The position numbers and the translations under genes were made by a program. Of a stretch of 64,000 nucleotides of DNA, positions 28,178 through 39,683 are shown piece by piece. Positions within the stretch are counted from its first letter, which is position 1; every line of letters begins with the position of its first letter. The DNA comes from Flavimaribacter sediminis (lineage in GTDB: Bacteria > Pseudomonadota > Alphaproteobacteria > Rhizobiales > Rhizobiaceae): positions 124,001-188,000 of the forward strand of contig NZ_JAICBX010000001.1 of NCBI RefSeq assembly GCF_019492055.1, written 5' to 3'. The notes under the pieces were generated by a model that had not been told where the DNA came from, did no database searches, and saw nothing but the letters and a program-made list of their open reading frames with translations.

Positions 28178-28624
28178 TTGCTCAAGGGAATCAATCCGCT
28201 GCTCAACGCCGAAGTGCTGCATGCTCTGGCGGCCATGGGCCATGGCGACGATCTCGTGATCGTCGACACCAATTTTCCGGCCGACGCCGTGGCGCGCGAG
28301 ACGACCTGCGGCAAGGTTCTGCGCATCGACCGGCCGGCGGCGGAAGCGGCGGCGGCCATCCTCTCCGTCTATCCGCTCGACAGTTTCGTCGACGATTCGG
28401 CGGCCCGGATGGAAGTCGTCGGATCCCCGGGCGAGATTTTGCCTGTCCAGCATGAAGTGCAGGCCGAGATCGAAAAGGCGGAAGGAAAGGCCTGGCCGAT
28501 GATCTCCATCGAACGCTTCGCTTTCTACGAAAGGGCGAAACAGGCCTATTGCGTCATCCAGACCGGCGAACGCCGCTTCTACGGCTGCTTCGCCTTGCGC
28601 AAGGGCGTTATTCCGCCGGATTGA
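28178..28624 (+). CDS. fucU: RbsD/FucU family mutarotase
   Basis: 148 residues beginning at TTG 28178 behind AAGGAGGAGG, 16 bp after the esterase gene. N-terminal LNAEVLHALAAMGHGDDLVIVD contains the conserved His22 and Asp of FucU/RbsD; C-terminal FYGCFALRKGVI completes the family pattern (FucU is about 140-150 residues). It equilibrates anomers of L-fucose or a related sugar, aiding the aldose dehydrogenase encoded on the other strand. Confidence 0.92.
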   Translation: MLKGINPLLNAEVLHALAAMGHGDDLVIVDTNFPADAVARETTCGKVLRIDRPAAEAAAAILSVYPLDSFVDDSAARMEVVGSPGEILPVQHEVQAEIEKAEGKAWPMISIERFAFYERAKQAYCVIQTGERRFYGCFALRKGVIPPD

Positions 28625-28647
28625 CAGGTCCGCCAGGGGACGGCGAC

Positions 28648-30024
28648 ATGGTCGGATTTACGGCAGACAGCCGGAAATGGTGGATACTGGCCGCTACGTC
28701 CGGCGTGCTTGGTCTTACCGTGCTGGACGAGACGATCGTTGGCGTGGCGCTTCCGACCGTGCGCTCCGACCTCGCAATGGGGGCGCTCGCCTCGCACTGG
28801 GTGGTCAACGCCTATCTCCTGACCTTTACCTGTTTCGTTGCGCTTGGCGGGCGCCTGGGAGACGCGATCGACCGCGGACGGCTGTTCGTCTTCGGCGCGT
28901 TGCTGTTCGGGTTGTCGTCGCTCGCCTGCGGATTTGCGCCGAGCGGCGCTTTCCTGATCGGCGCCAGGGCGATACAGGGCGCGGGAGCGGCGATCATCTT
29001 TCCCGCCGCCATGTCGATGATAACGCTGGCCTTCAAAAAAGAAGAGCATGGCGTGGCGCTCGGGCTGCAGACGAACATATCCGCGCTCTTCATGTCGCTC
29101 GGACCGCTGGTCGGCGGCCTTTTGACAGACACGCTGTCCTGGCGCTGGATCTTCTGGGTTAACCTGCCGGTGGTGATCGCCGTCGTCGCCTTCGTGTTCC
29201 TCGCCTGGGACAAACCACCGCCGGAGCGGAAGCCGGCCGGCAAACGGGATCACTGGGGGCTTCCTACGCTGATCGTCGGTCTCAGTCTCATCGTCGTCGC
29301 TCTGATGCAGGGCGCCGACTGGGGCTGGCTTTCCGGGCTGACGCTGCTTCTGTTCGCAGCCGGAATTGTCCTGCTGGCGATCTTCGTCATGGTCGAGAAG
29401 CGGCTGGAGACGGCCTTCTTTCATGTCGACCTCCTGAAGATCGCCACCTTCACCGGCGGCAACATCGTCTTCTTCTCGTTCCAGTTCATGAAGATGGTCA
29501 TTTTCGTGTTCACGCCGCTCTACCTGCAGCAGGTGATGAAGGTGTCGGCGATCGGCTCGGGCGCGGTGCTGCTCTTCGCCATCCTGCCGACGCTCCTCAC
29601 CTCCTACGGCTCCGGAAGGGTTTCCGACCTTTACGGGTCGCGCGCGCCGCTGCTCATCACGCTGGTCATCAACGGCGCAAGCGTTCTTCTCATCGCCCTT
29701 GGCGTCGGCCTTCAGTCATTCTGGCTGATCGTCGCCGCCCTGATTGTCTGGGGCGCTTCGCTGCCGTCCTTCGCCGTGCCGGCGCGCAAGGCGCTGATGA
29801 ACGCCGTGCCGGAAGCCGAACGCGGACAGGCGAGCGGCATCAATCTCACGATCCAGATGTTCGGCGGGACCGTTGGCGTCGCGCTTTGCGGCGCGCTGCT
29901 TCTGGAAACCGGCCAGTTCTGGCCGGTCTACCTGACGACCGGCGCGCTGGTCTTCATCACCGCCCTGTTCGTCTGGCAACTGGTGGAGAAAGAGCGCAGT
30001 GAAGTAAAAATTCATACTAAGTAA
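28648..30024 (+). CDS. MFS transporter, DHA2/EmrB-QacA type (14 TMS)
   Basis: 458 residues from ATG 28648. DHA2 markers are LDETIVGVALPTV in the first membrane segment (motif D1-like), the loop GGRLGDAIDRGR (motif A) and the motif C region with GPLVGGLL in segment five. Such proteins usually export drugs or metabolites by proton antiport; sugar export is also known in the superfamily. It follows fucU by 23 bp and is probably co-transcribed with the esterase and mutarotase. Confidence 0.9.
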   Translation: MVGFTADSRKWWILAATSGVLGLTVLDETIVGVALPTVRSDLAMGALASHWVVNAYLLTFTCFVALGGRLGDAIDRGRLFVFGALLFGLSSLACGFAPSGAFLIGARAIQGAGAAIIFPAAMSMITLAFKKEEHGVALGLQTNISALFMSLGPLVGGLLTDTLSWRWIFWVNLPVVIAVVAFVFLAWDKPPPERKPAGKRDHWGLPTLIVGLSLIVVALMQGADWGWLSGLTLLLFAAGIVLLAIFVMVEKRLETAFFHVDLLKIATFTGGNIVFFSFQFMKMVIFVFTPLYLQQVMKVSAIGSGAVLLFAILPTLLTSYGSGRVSDLYGSRAPLLITLVINGASVLLIALGVGLQSFWLIVAALIVWGASLPSFAVPARKALMNAVPEAERGQASGINLTIQMFGGTVGVALCGALLLETGQFWPVYLTTGALVFITALFVWQLVEKERSEVKIHTK

Positions 30025-30060
30025 TTGAATAAATTATATAAAAAATAGATTTCCAAAATC

Positions 30061-30239
30061 TGGCTTTGTTTCGGGAATCCGCTGTTTGCCGAATTTTCCC
30101 AATCTGGGTTTGTTTCGGGAGTTCGCGATTATCGCGCTCCGGCATGATTTGGCTTTGTTTCGGGAATTTGCGATTTTCACGCGCGACAGAGATCTGGGTT
30201 TGTTTCGGGAATCCTCGTTTTCACGTTGGTAATGGTCCG
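30061..30239. repeat. Four ~45-bp tandem repeats with core TGG(C/G)TTTGTTTCGGGA
   Basis: The core TGG(C/G)TTTGTTTCGGGA starts at 30061, 30105, 30150 and 30195, that is at steps of 44, 45 and 45 bp. The variable base alternates C, G, C, G. Bases after each core (often TTCGCG-ATTTT) are partly conserved, and copy 2 contains the palindrome CGCGATTATCGCG. The array fills the 325-bp gap between the MFS gene (ends 30024) and the converging alcohol dehydrogenase gene (ends 30350). As 45 is a multiple of three, both strands stay open and read as 15-residue repeats (SRNKPR on minus, IW(V/L)CFGN on plus), so a short repeat protein is possible but unproven. The start of the gap is AT-rich. Confidence 0.85.
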
Positions 30240-30349
30240 CAGGCGCCTGGTCCGGTCCCTGTTTCCCTCCACTTTCGACGACCCCTTTTAGCACAAACAG
30301 CGCCAAAAAGCAGCAAGTAAGTTCATGATATGTTCCGGCCCATTCGGTC

Positions 30350-31351
30350 TCACGGGATCAAAACGATTGCGCCTGAAACCTCTCCGTTTCTCAGGCGTTC
30401 GAGCGCCTCGTTCGCCTGATTGAGCGGCATCAGCGTCACGGAGGTTTCGATCTTGACCCTGCCCGCCGTCTCCAGAAATTCGAGAGCGTCGTTGCGCGTG
30501 AGATTGGCGATCGAGTGGATTGTGCGTTCGCCCCAGAGAATACTGTAGGGCATCGACGGGATGTCGCTCATATGGATGCCGCCAAGCACTACCGTACCGC
30601 CTTTCTCGACGGCTTTGAGCGCAGCCGGCACCAGCGCGCCCACCGGCGCGAATATCATCGCCGCTTCCAGCTCCTCCGGCGGCACCTCCTCCGATCCGCC
30701 GCTCCAGACGCAGCCCAGCGACGTTGCGAATTCCTGGGCGGTTTCGTCACCGGTCCGTGTAAAGGCGTAAAGCTTGCGTCCCTCGTGAATGGCGACCTGG
30801 GCGATGATATGGGCGGCGGCGCCAAAGCCGTAAATGCCGAGCCGCTGTGCGTCGCCGGCCGCTGACAGCGTGCGGTGCCCGATGAGACCGGCGCAGAGCA
30901 GGGGCGCGGCTTCCGCATCGTCATAATTGTCCGGAAGTGGAAAACAGTAGCGCGCATCGGCCAGCGTATGCGTCGCGTATCCGCCGTCGATATGGCAGCC
31001 GGTAAAGCGCGCATGATCGCAAAGGTTTTCGCGCCCGGACAGGCAATAGTGGCATTCGCCGCAGGTGTAGCCGAGCCAGGGAATGCCGATCCGATCGCTG
31101 ATCTCGTGATTGTCGACGCCTTCGCCAAGCGCTACGACGCGGCCGACGATCTCGTGGCCCGGCACGACAGGCAGCTTCGGATCGGCGAGTTCGCCGTCAA
31201 TCAGATGCAGGTCGGTGCGGCACACGGCGCAGGCGAGAACCTCGACCAGCACTTCGCCTTTTTGCGGTTTCGGGATCGGCCGGGTTTCCGGGCGCAGCTT
31301 CTGGCCGACGCCGTCGAAAACCATTGCGAACATGTTCCCGGCCTCGGCCAC
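30350..31351 (-). CDS. Zinc-dependent alcohol dehydrogenase (medium-chain)
   Basis: 333 residues from GTG 31351 (ATG 31333 is an alternative). Catalytic zinc ligands Cys in CAVCRTDLH and His-Glu in PGHE; the structural-zinc loop CGECHYCLSGRENLC has four Cys. The Rossmann motif is GIYGFGAAAH rather than GxGxxG-perfect, as in several AdhP-like proteins. It oxidises an alcohol or reduces an aldehyde with NAD(P)+. Last gene of the GMC, enolase-superfamily, ADH operon, 5 bp after the dehydratase gene. Confidence 0.92.
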   Translation of the reverse strand: MAEAGNMFAMVFDGVGQKLRPETRPIPKPQKGEVLVEVLACAVCRTDLHLIDGELADPKLPVVPGHEIVGRVVALGEGVDNHEISDRIGIPWLGYTCGECHYCLSGRENLCDHARFTGCHIDGGYATHTLADARYCFPLPDNYDDAEAAPLLCAGLIGHRTLSAAGDAQRLGIYGFGAAAHIIAQVAIHEGRKLYAFTRTGDETAQEFATSLGCVWSGGSEEVPPEELEAAMIFAPVGALVPAALKAVEKGGTVVLGGIHMSDIPSMPYSILWGERTIHSIANLTRNDALEFLETAGRVKIETSVTLMPLNQANEALERLRNGEVSGAIVLIP

Positions 31352-31355
31352 GACG

Positions 31356-32564
31356 TCAGAGCTCCGGCGGTTCTGTTTTCATGCCGAGATGCAGCGCGTC
31401 GCCCGTCCAGGGATGCGCGCGCGCGACTTCCTCGTTCAGTTCCACGCCGAGACCCGGTTCCGGTGAGGGAATGACGTACCCGTTTTCCCAGCGGATCGGG
31501 GATTTGAGTAATTCGGAATTAAAGCCGCCCCATGTCTGGATGCTTTCAAGGATCAGGAAGTTGGGCGAGCAGGTTGCAAGCTGGATGTTCGCTGCGCCGA
31601 CAATCGGTCCGCAATAGAGGTGCGGGGCAAGCTGGGCGTAACGCGTCTCCGCCATGCCGGCGATCTTGCGGGCTTCGAGCAAACCGCCGACCCGTCCGAG
31701 GTTCATTTGCAGGATCGAGGCGGCGCTGTGGTCGAGCACACGAGCAAATTCGTATTTCGTGCAGAGCCGCTCGCCGGTGGATATGGGAATTGAGGTGTAG
31801 CGCGCGACTTCGGCCATCTGCTCTGGCATTTCCGGCGGCACCGGCTCCTCGAACCAGAGCGGGTCGTAGGCTTCAAGCCGCCGCGCCATGCGCTTGGCGC
31901 CTGATACGGTGAACTGGCCATGGGTGCCGAACAAAAGATCGGCGCGCGTGCCGACCGCTTCGCGGATTCGTTTGCAGAAAAGTTCGGAGCGTTCGAGATC
32001 CTCAAGGCTCGGCTGGTGGCCGTCATAGACCGTGTAAGGCCCCGCCGGGTCGAACTTTACGGCGGTGAAGCCCTGCTCGACGCAGGCGAGCGCCGCCTCG
32101 GCCGACATGTCCGGATCGTTGTAGACATTGCGGGTATCGGGATCCGGATAGACGTCCCCGTCCATCGGATAGAGATAGGTGTAGCTGCGCAATCGTTCAT
32201 GCACCTTGCCGCCGAGAAGGTCGTAGACCGGCCGGTTCGCCGCCTTGCCGACGATATCCCAGCAGGCCATCTCGAGCCCGCTCAACACGCCCATGACGGT
32301 GACGTCCGGGCGCAGCGTGTAGCCTGCGCCATAGGTGCGCCGCCAGAGCTTCTCGATATGGTGCGGGTCCTCGCCCTCGAAATTGCGGGCGAACACGTCT
32401 TCGGCCATTTTCGCGCAGAGATGCGGGCCGAAGGTCGCATTGTAGATTTCGCCATAGCCGACAACGCCGCAGGCCGTGACCAGCTTGACGAAGATGAAAT
32501 AGTTGCCGCCAAAGCGCGGGGGCGGATTGCCGACGACGAAGGTTTCGATCGTTTGCAGTCTCAT
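31356..32564 (-). CDS. Mandelate racemase/enolase superfamily sugar-acid dehydratase
   Basis: 402 residues, the size of galactonate/mannonate-type acid-sugar dehydratases. The second-strand motif is VKFDP rather than the KxK of racemases; LFGTHGQF gives Asp-like/His positions, FEEPVPPE and TGERL the metal-binding Glu residues, and PHLYCGPI the general acid/base His. It should dehydrate an aldonate to a 2-keto-3-deoxy acid with Mg2+. ATGA overlap with the GMC gene upstream. The exact sugar acid (galactonate, mannonate, other) cannot be told by eye. Confidence 0.9.
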   Translation of the reverse strand: MRLQTIETFVVGNPPPRFGGNYFIFVKLVTACGVVGYGEIYNATFGPHLCAKMAEDVFARNFEGEDPHHIEKLWRRTYGAGYTLRPDVTVMGVLSGLEMACWDIVGKAANRPVYDLLGGKVHERLRSYTYLYPMDGDVYPDPDTRNVYNDPDMSAEAALACVEQGFTAVKFDPAGPYTVYDGHQPSLEDLERSELFCKRIREAVGTRADLLFGTHGQFTVSGAKRMARRLEAYDPLWFEEPVPPEMPEQMAEVARYTSIPISTGERLCTKYEFARVLDHSAASILQMNLGRVGGLLEARKIAGMAETRYAQLAPHLYCGPIVGAANIQLATCSPNFLILESIQTWGGFNSELLKSPIRWENGYVIPSPEPGLGVELNEEVARAHPWTGDALHLGMKTEPPEL

Positions 32565-34195
32565 TGCGTCACCGTTTCTCCTGCGTCGTCGAGAATAAGG
32601 TCCGCGCCCCTTTGTGCAAGCATGATGGTCGGCGCGTTGGTGTTTCCGGAGGTAATGTTCGGGAAGGCCGAGGCGTCGACGACCCTGAGCGCCTCGACGC
32701 CGTGGACTTTCAGCCGGCTGTCGAGAACGGAATTTGTGCTGTCAGACCCCATCCGGCAGGTGCAGGTCGGGTGGTAGTTGGTGGCGCCCCGCTCGGCGAA
32801 ATCGGCATGGATCTCCTCGTCGGACATGGTCGAGGGATCGGGCTGCTTCGACCGCTTGACGAGCGTTTTTATCGTTGGCGTGTCGATGAGCCGACCAAGA
32901 AGGCGCGCGCCGCGCAGGACGGCCGCGCGGTCATCCTCCGTGGCTAGCGAGTTGGGACGTATGCGCGGCGGCGCATCCGGATCGGGCGAAGCGATATCGA
33001 TGCGGCCGCGGCTGGTCGGACGGCAGGGCTGAAACGAAAGGAGAAAGCCGGGTGCGGGATCCAGTCGTGGCTTGTCGCCGCCGCCCGAGGAATAGGTCGC
33101 CGGATTGCAATAGATCTGCATGTCAGGAAAGGCGCGGTCCGGACCGGATTTCAGAAAACCGCCGCACTGGTTGATGCTCATGCTCAACGGTCCGCGCCGG
33201 GTGAGGGCATAGCGCAACGCCACCCATGCCCGTCCATGCAGAGGATAGAGCATTCCGTTCAGCGACGGTTCGTTCGATTCGTAGAGATAGGTGATGGCGA
33301 GATGATCCTGCATGCCGCCGCCGACCTCCGGCATGTCCTGCAGCACCTCGACGCCGGTCTCTCTCAGATGCTCGGCGGGCCCAAGGCCCGAGAGCTGCAA
33401 AAGTTTGGGGCTGTTGACGGCGCCGGCGCTGACGATGACCTCGCGATCGGCTTGGACCGTTTGCGATCGCCCGCCCTGGCGGATGGAAATCCCGGTCGCC
33501 TTTTTGCCGTCGAACAGGATGCTATCGACCATCGCTTTCGTCAGAACCGTCAGGTTCGGCCTGCGCAGCGCCGGTTTGAGAAAGGCGCTGGCCGACGAAC
33601 AGCGCCAGCCCATGCGGGTGTTGTTGTGGAAGAATCCCAGACCTTCCCACTTGTCGCTGTTGGCATCGGGCGTGATCGGCCATTGCGCCTCGTGCGCTCC
33701 TTCGATGAAGCGAGCGGTGAGCGGGTGGACCTGGTCGGTCTCGTCTGTCACCCACAGAGGTCCGTCGCCGGTTGTCTCCAGCCTGCCGTTGACGCGACGC
33801 GCTTTGGTTTCGGTGCGCTCGAACACCGGCAGGACCGACTTCCAGTCCCAGCCTTTTGCGCCTGCGGCCGACCAGTCGTCGAAGTCGGGCGGCAGGCCGC
33901 GGCAATAGACCATGGCGTTGATCGAGCTCGATCCGCCGAGGACACGACCGCGCGGCCAGTAGGCGACGCGTCCGTTGAGGCCAGGGTCAGGCTCGGCCGA
34001 ATACATCCAGTTGACGGCGGGATTTCGGAAGGTGAAACCGTAGCCGATCGGCACCCTTATATCGGGTCGCCGGTCGCTTCCGCCCGCCTCGACCAGCAAG
34101 ACCGTATGGCGGCCGCTGCGCGACAGCCGTTCTGCGAGCACGCATCCGGCGGAGCCGGCGCCGACCACGACGAAATCAAATCTGGCCCCGTTCAT
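32561..34195 (-). CDS. GMC family FAD-dependent oxidoreductase (choline dehydrogenase-like)
   Basis: 544 residues from ATG 34195, preceded by GGAG. Rossmann motif VVVGAGSAGCVLAERLS at the N-terminus, GMC signature 1 (PRGRVLGGSSSINAMVYCRG, about 80-99), active-site NYHPTCTCRMG near 490 and SGNTNAPTIMLAQRGADLI at the end. It oxidises an alcohol or sugar with FAD. First gene of a three-gene operon with a sugar-acid dehydratase and an alcohol dehydrogenase, so a sugar or polyol is a more likely substrate than choline. Confidence 0.93.
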   Translation of the reverse strand: MNGARFDFVVVGAGSAGCVLAERLSRSGRHTVLLVEAGGSDRRPDIRVPIGYGFTFRNPAVNWMYSAEPDPGLNGRVAYWPRGRVLGGSSSINAMVYCRGLPPDFDDWSAAGAKGWDWKSVLPVFERTETKARRVNGRLETTGDGPLWVTDETDQVHPLTARFIEGAHEAQWPITPDANSDKWEGLGFFHNNTRMGWRCSSASAFLKPALRRPNLTVLTKAMVDSILFDGKKATGISIRQGGRSQTVQADREVIVSAGAVNSPKLLQLSGLGPAEHLRETGVEVLQDMPEVGGGMQDHLAITYLYESNEPSLNGMLYPLHGRAWVALRYALTRRGPLSMSINQCGGFLKSGPDRAFPDMQIYCNPATYSSGGGDKPRLDPAPGFLLSFQPCRPTSRGRIDIASPDPDAPPRIRPNSLATEDDRAAVLRGARLLGRLIDTPTIKTLVKRSKQPDPSTMSDEEIHADFAERGATNYHPTCTCRMGSDSTNSVLDSRLKVHGVEALRVVDASAFPNITSGNTNAPTIMLAQRGADLILDDAGETVTQ

Positions 34196-34348
34196 GCTGC
34201 GACTCCGGCAGAAGGCGGTTCGAAGAGGCCACACGAATAATCGACTCGCCGGACGCGGACAACCCGCAGTTTTTCGCCTCCTGCGTGTTGAGATCGCCGC
34301 CAAAATAGATCAAGGATGAACAGAAGAGTCACGAGTCGGGAGAAAGCT

Positions 34349-36145
34349 GTGCCGAATGTCATGCGTCGGGAGGAGATCGCCTTTCTCCTCTATGATTTTC
34401 TCGATCTGGAAAACCTTGGAAGCAGGCCGCGATACGCCGAAGCCGGACGCGACGTCTACGACGCGATCCTGGAAAGCGTCGAGCGGATCGCCGAGGACAA
34501 ATTCGAGCCGCACGCGGCCAAGGTGGACGCCAACGAACCGACATTCGACGGCGAGACCGTCTCGATCATTCCGGATGTGAAGGAGGCGCTCGACAGTTTC
34601 TCGGAAGCCGGCCTGATGGGCGTGAGTTTCGACGAGGCCTATGGCGGACTGCAGCTTCCCTATCTTCTCAATACGGCGATCTCGGCCTGGTTCGGCGCGG
34701 CGAATACGGGCACGCACGGCTATGCCGGCCTCACCATGGCGGCGGGCAATTTGCTTGCCGAACACGGCGACCAGGAGCAGAAGGAAATCTATCTCAAGCC
34801 GATGATCGAGGGCCGCTATTTCGGCACCATGGCGCTGTCGGAGCCGCATGCCGGTTCGTCGGTCGGCGACATCCGGACCCGCGCAGAGCCGCAGGACGAC
34901 GGCCGCTATCGGCTCTTTGGAAACAAGATGTGGATATCCGGCGCGGACCACGAAATGTCGGAGAACATCATCAATCTCGTGCTGGCGAAGATCCCCGGCG
35001 GGCCGCCCGGCGTGAAGGGCATTTCGCTGTTCATCGTGCCGCGCTACCTGATCGAGGCGGACGGTTCGCGCGGCGAGCGCAACGACATCAAACTTGCCGG
35101 GCTCAATCACAAGATGGGCAATCGCGGCACCGTCAACTGCGTTCTCAATCTCGGAGAGAGCGGGGGCGCGGTCGGCTATCTCGTCGGCGAACCGCACAAG
35201 GGCCTCGCCCAGATGTTCTCGATGATGAACGAAATGCGGATCGGCGTGGGCCTGAGCGCCGCCGCGACCGGCTACACCGGCTATCTGCATGCGCTCGCCT
35301 ACGCCAGGGACAGGACGCAAGGCCGGCCGCTGACGAACCGCGATCCCTCTTCGCCGATGATCCCGATCATCCGGCACGCCGACGTGCGCCGCATGCTGAT
35401 GCAGCAGAAAGCCTACGCGGAGGGCGCGATGGCCTTGTGTTTCTTTGCGGCGCGCCTCTTCGACGAAGCTGCATCGGGCGATGGCGAGGCGGCAGAAGAG
35501 GCCGATGCGCTGCTCGAAATGCTGACGCCGATCGTCAAATCCTGGCCGTCTGAGTTCGGGTTGCGCACAAACGAGAGCGCTGTCCAGGTGTTCGGCGGCG
35601 CCGGCTATACGCGCGACTATCCTGTCGAACGTCTCTATCGCGACAATCGCCTCAACCATATCCACGAGGGCACGCGGGGCATCCAGGGGCTCGATCTGCT
35701 CGGCCGAAAGGTGCCGATGGAGGGCGGCAAGGCCTTCCGGCTCTTGATGAAGAAGATCTCGGAAACCGTCGCGGAAGCATCGAACTCTGATGATTTGAGG
35801 GAAAGCGCGCAAGCCCTTGAAAAGTGGTCGCAACTTGCCGCCGAAACGACGGCTTCCATGGGGGCGAAGGCTGGACAGGTCGATCCGGAAACCTACCTGG
35901 CCAACGCCACGATCTATCTCGACATGCTCGGCCATGTCGTCGTCGGCTGGCTGTGGCTGAAACAGGCGCAGGCGGCGCTCAAGGCAATCGAGACCGGAGG
36001 GGCGGCGGGCGACGCCTATTACGACGGAAAAATAAAGGCTTGCCAGTATTTCTTCCGATACGAAATGCCGGTGATCGAGAGCCAGTGCGCGCTGCTCGTC
36101 AGCATGGACCGGACATGCCTGGAAATGGACGAGGCCGGTTTCTAA
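34349..36145 (+). CDS. Acyl-CoA dehydrogenase family protein (FadE-type, ~600 aa)
   Basis: About 598 residues. GTG 34349 is chosen because GGGAGAAA lies just upstream and the product then starts just before the family-like FLLYDFLDLE; ATG 34361 or 34316 are alternatives. FAD/substrate markers are MALSEPHAGSSVGDI near 165 and the late sequence DNRLNHIHEGTRGIQ, where the Glu is the expected catalytic base. It should introduce the alpha-beta double bond in an acyl-CoA. The gene stands alone, diverging from the GMC operon. Confidence 0.93.
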   Translation: MPNVMRREEIAFLLYDFLDLENLGSRPRYAEAGRDVYDAILESVERIAEDKFEPHAAKVDANEPTFDGETVSIIPDVKEALDSFSEAGLMGVSFDEAYGGLQLPYLLNTAISAWFGAANTGTHGYAGLTMAAGNLLAEHGDQEQKEIYLKPMIEGRYFGTMALSEPHAGSSVGDIRTRAEPQDDGRYRLFGNKMWISGADHEMSENIINLVLAKIPGGPPGVKGISLFIVPRYLIEADGSRGERNDIKLAGLNHKMGNRGTVNCVLNLGESGGAVGYLVGEPHKGLAQMFSMMNEMRIGVGLSAAATGYTGYLHALAYARDRTQGRPLTNRDPSSPMIPIIRHADVRRMLMQQKAYAEGAMALCFFAARLFDEAASGDGEAAEEADALLEMLTPIVKSWPSEFGLRTNESAVQVFGGAGYTRDYPVERLYRDNRLNHIHEGTRGIQGLDLLGRKVPMEGGKAFRLLMKKISETVAEASNSDDLRESAQALEKWSQLAAETTASMGAKAGQVDPETYLANATIYLDMLGHVVVGWLWLKQAQAALKAIETGGAAGDAYYDGKIKACQYFFRYEMPVIESQCALLVSMDRTCLEMDEAGF

Positions 36146-36180
36146 TATCCGGTTCTCGTTGAGCTGCCATCTCATTTTTC

Positions 36181-36227
36181 GCCCGCACGGACGTGCGGGC
36201 AGCTGGATGCCGGATCAAGTCCGGCAT
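36181..36227. repeat. Two adjacent REP-like hairpins in the acyl-CoA dehydrogenase-thiC gap
   Basis: 36181-36200 is GCCCGCAC-GGAC-GTGCGGGC, and 36207-36227 is ATGCCGGA-TCAAG-TCCGGCAT, both perfect 8-bp stems. The second looks like the short dispersed palindromes common in intergenic DNA of rhizobia. No T-run follows either stem. The rest of this 523-bp gap holds AT-rich DNA (36231-36400) with inverted repeats at 36297-36330 (9-bp arms) and 36332-36349 (7-bp arms), then the TPP riboswitch; no gene is seen in it. Confidence 0.7.
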
Positions 36228-36440
36228 GAGGGATTTTGTAGTTAACTCAATAAATTAAGGCTATTTTGTCCTCTAATGCGGGATCCGGTTCCGCCGTATT
36301 TCTATATGGTATATCTGTTTTATAGAAATAGAAGTAATATCAATTACTTAACGCATGCTGATCATATTTTGAATCATTCACGAAGACGGGGACTGACCTA
36401 CTTGTCCGTTGACAAGATCACGACCTTCTCTCATCCTTGA

Positions 36441-39482
<3,042 letters not shown>

Positions 39483-39499
<17 letters not shown>

Positions 39500-39680
39500 C
39501 GGCGAACGCCATGACGTCGCGGCCTCGACGCTCGCCGACCTCATGGACGCGCTCGATTATCGCGGCGAATGGCTGGCGACGGCCGTCAACGGCGAACTCG
39601 TCAAGGCGTCACGACGGTCCGAGCGGTTTTTGCAGGACGGGGACCGGATCGAAATCCTGTCGCCGATGAAGGGAGGCTAA
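39483..39680 (+). CDS. thiS: Sulfur carrier protein ThiS
   Basis: 65 residues with the ubiquitin-like beta-grasp fold pattern and the essential C-terminal Gly-Gly (SPMKGG) that becomes the thiocarboxylate. Start overlaps the thiO end by 17 nt. Length is normal for ThiS. Confidence 0.96.
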
Positions 39681-39683
39681 GCC

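Noticed and set aside
30034-30306. 90-codon minus-strand gene over the 45-bp repeats
   Set aside because: Both strands are open only because the repeat is a multiple of three; no ribosome site or homology seen. Kept as a finding, not as a CDS.
34310-36175. 621-codon open frame antisense to the acyl-CoA dehydrogenase gene
   Set aside because: Product is Arg/Asp/His-rich with no family signal; it mirrors a well-recognised gene in GC-rich DNA.
36181-36200. GC-rich hairpin as intrinsic terminator of the acyl-CoA dehydrogenase gene
   Set aside because: No T-run follows on the plus strand; it is followed by a second hairpin of REP type.
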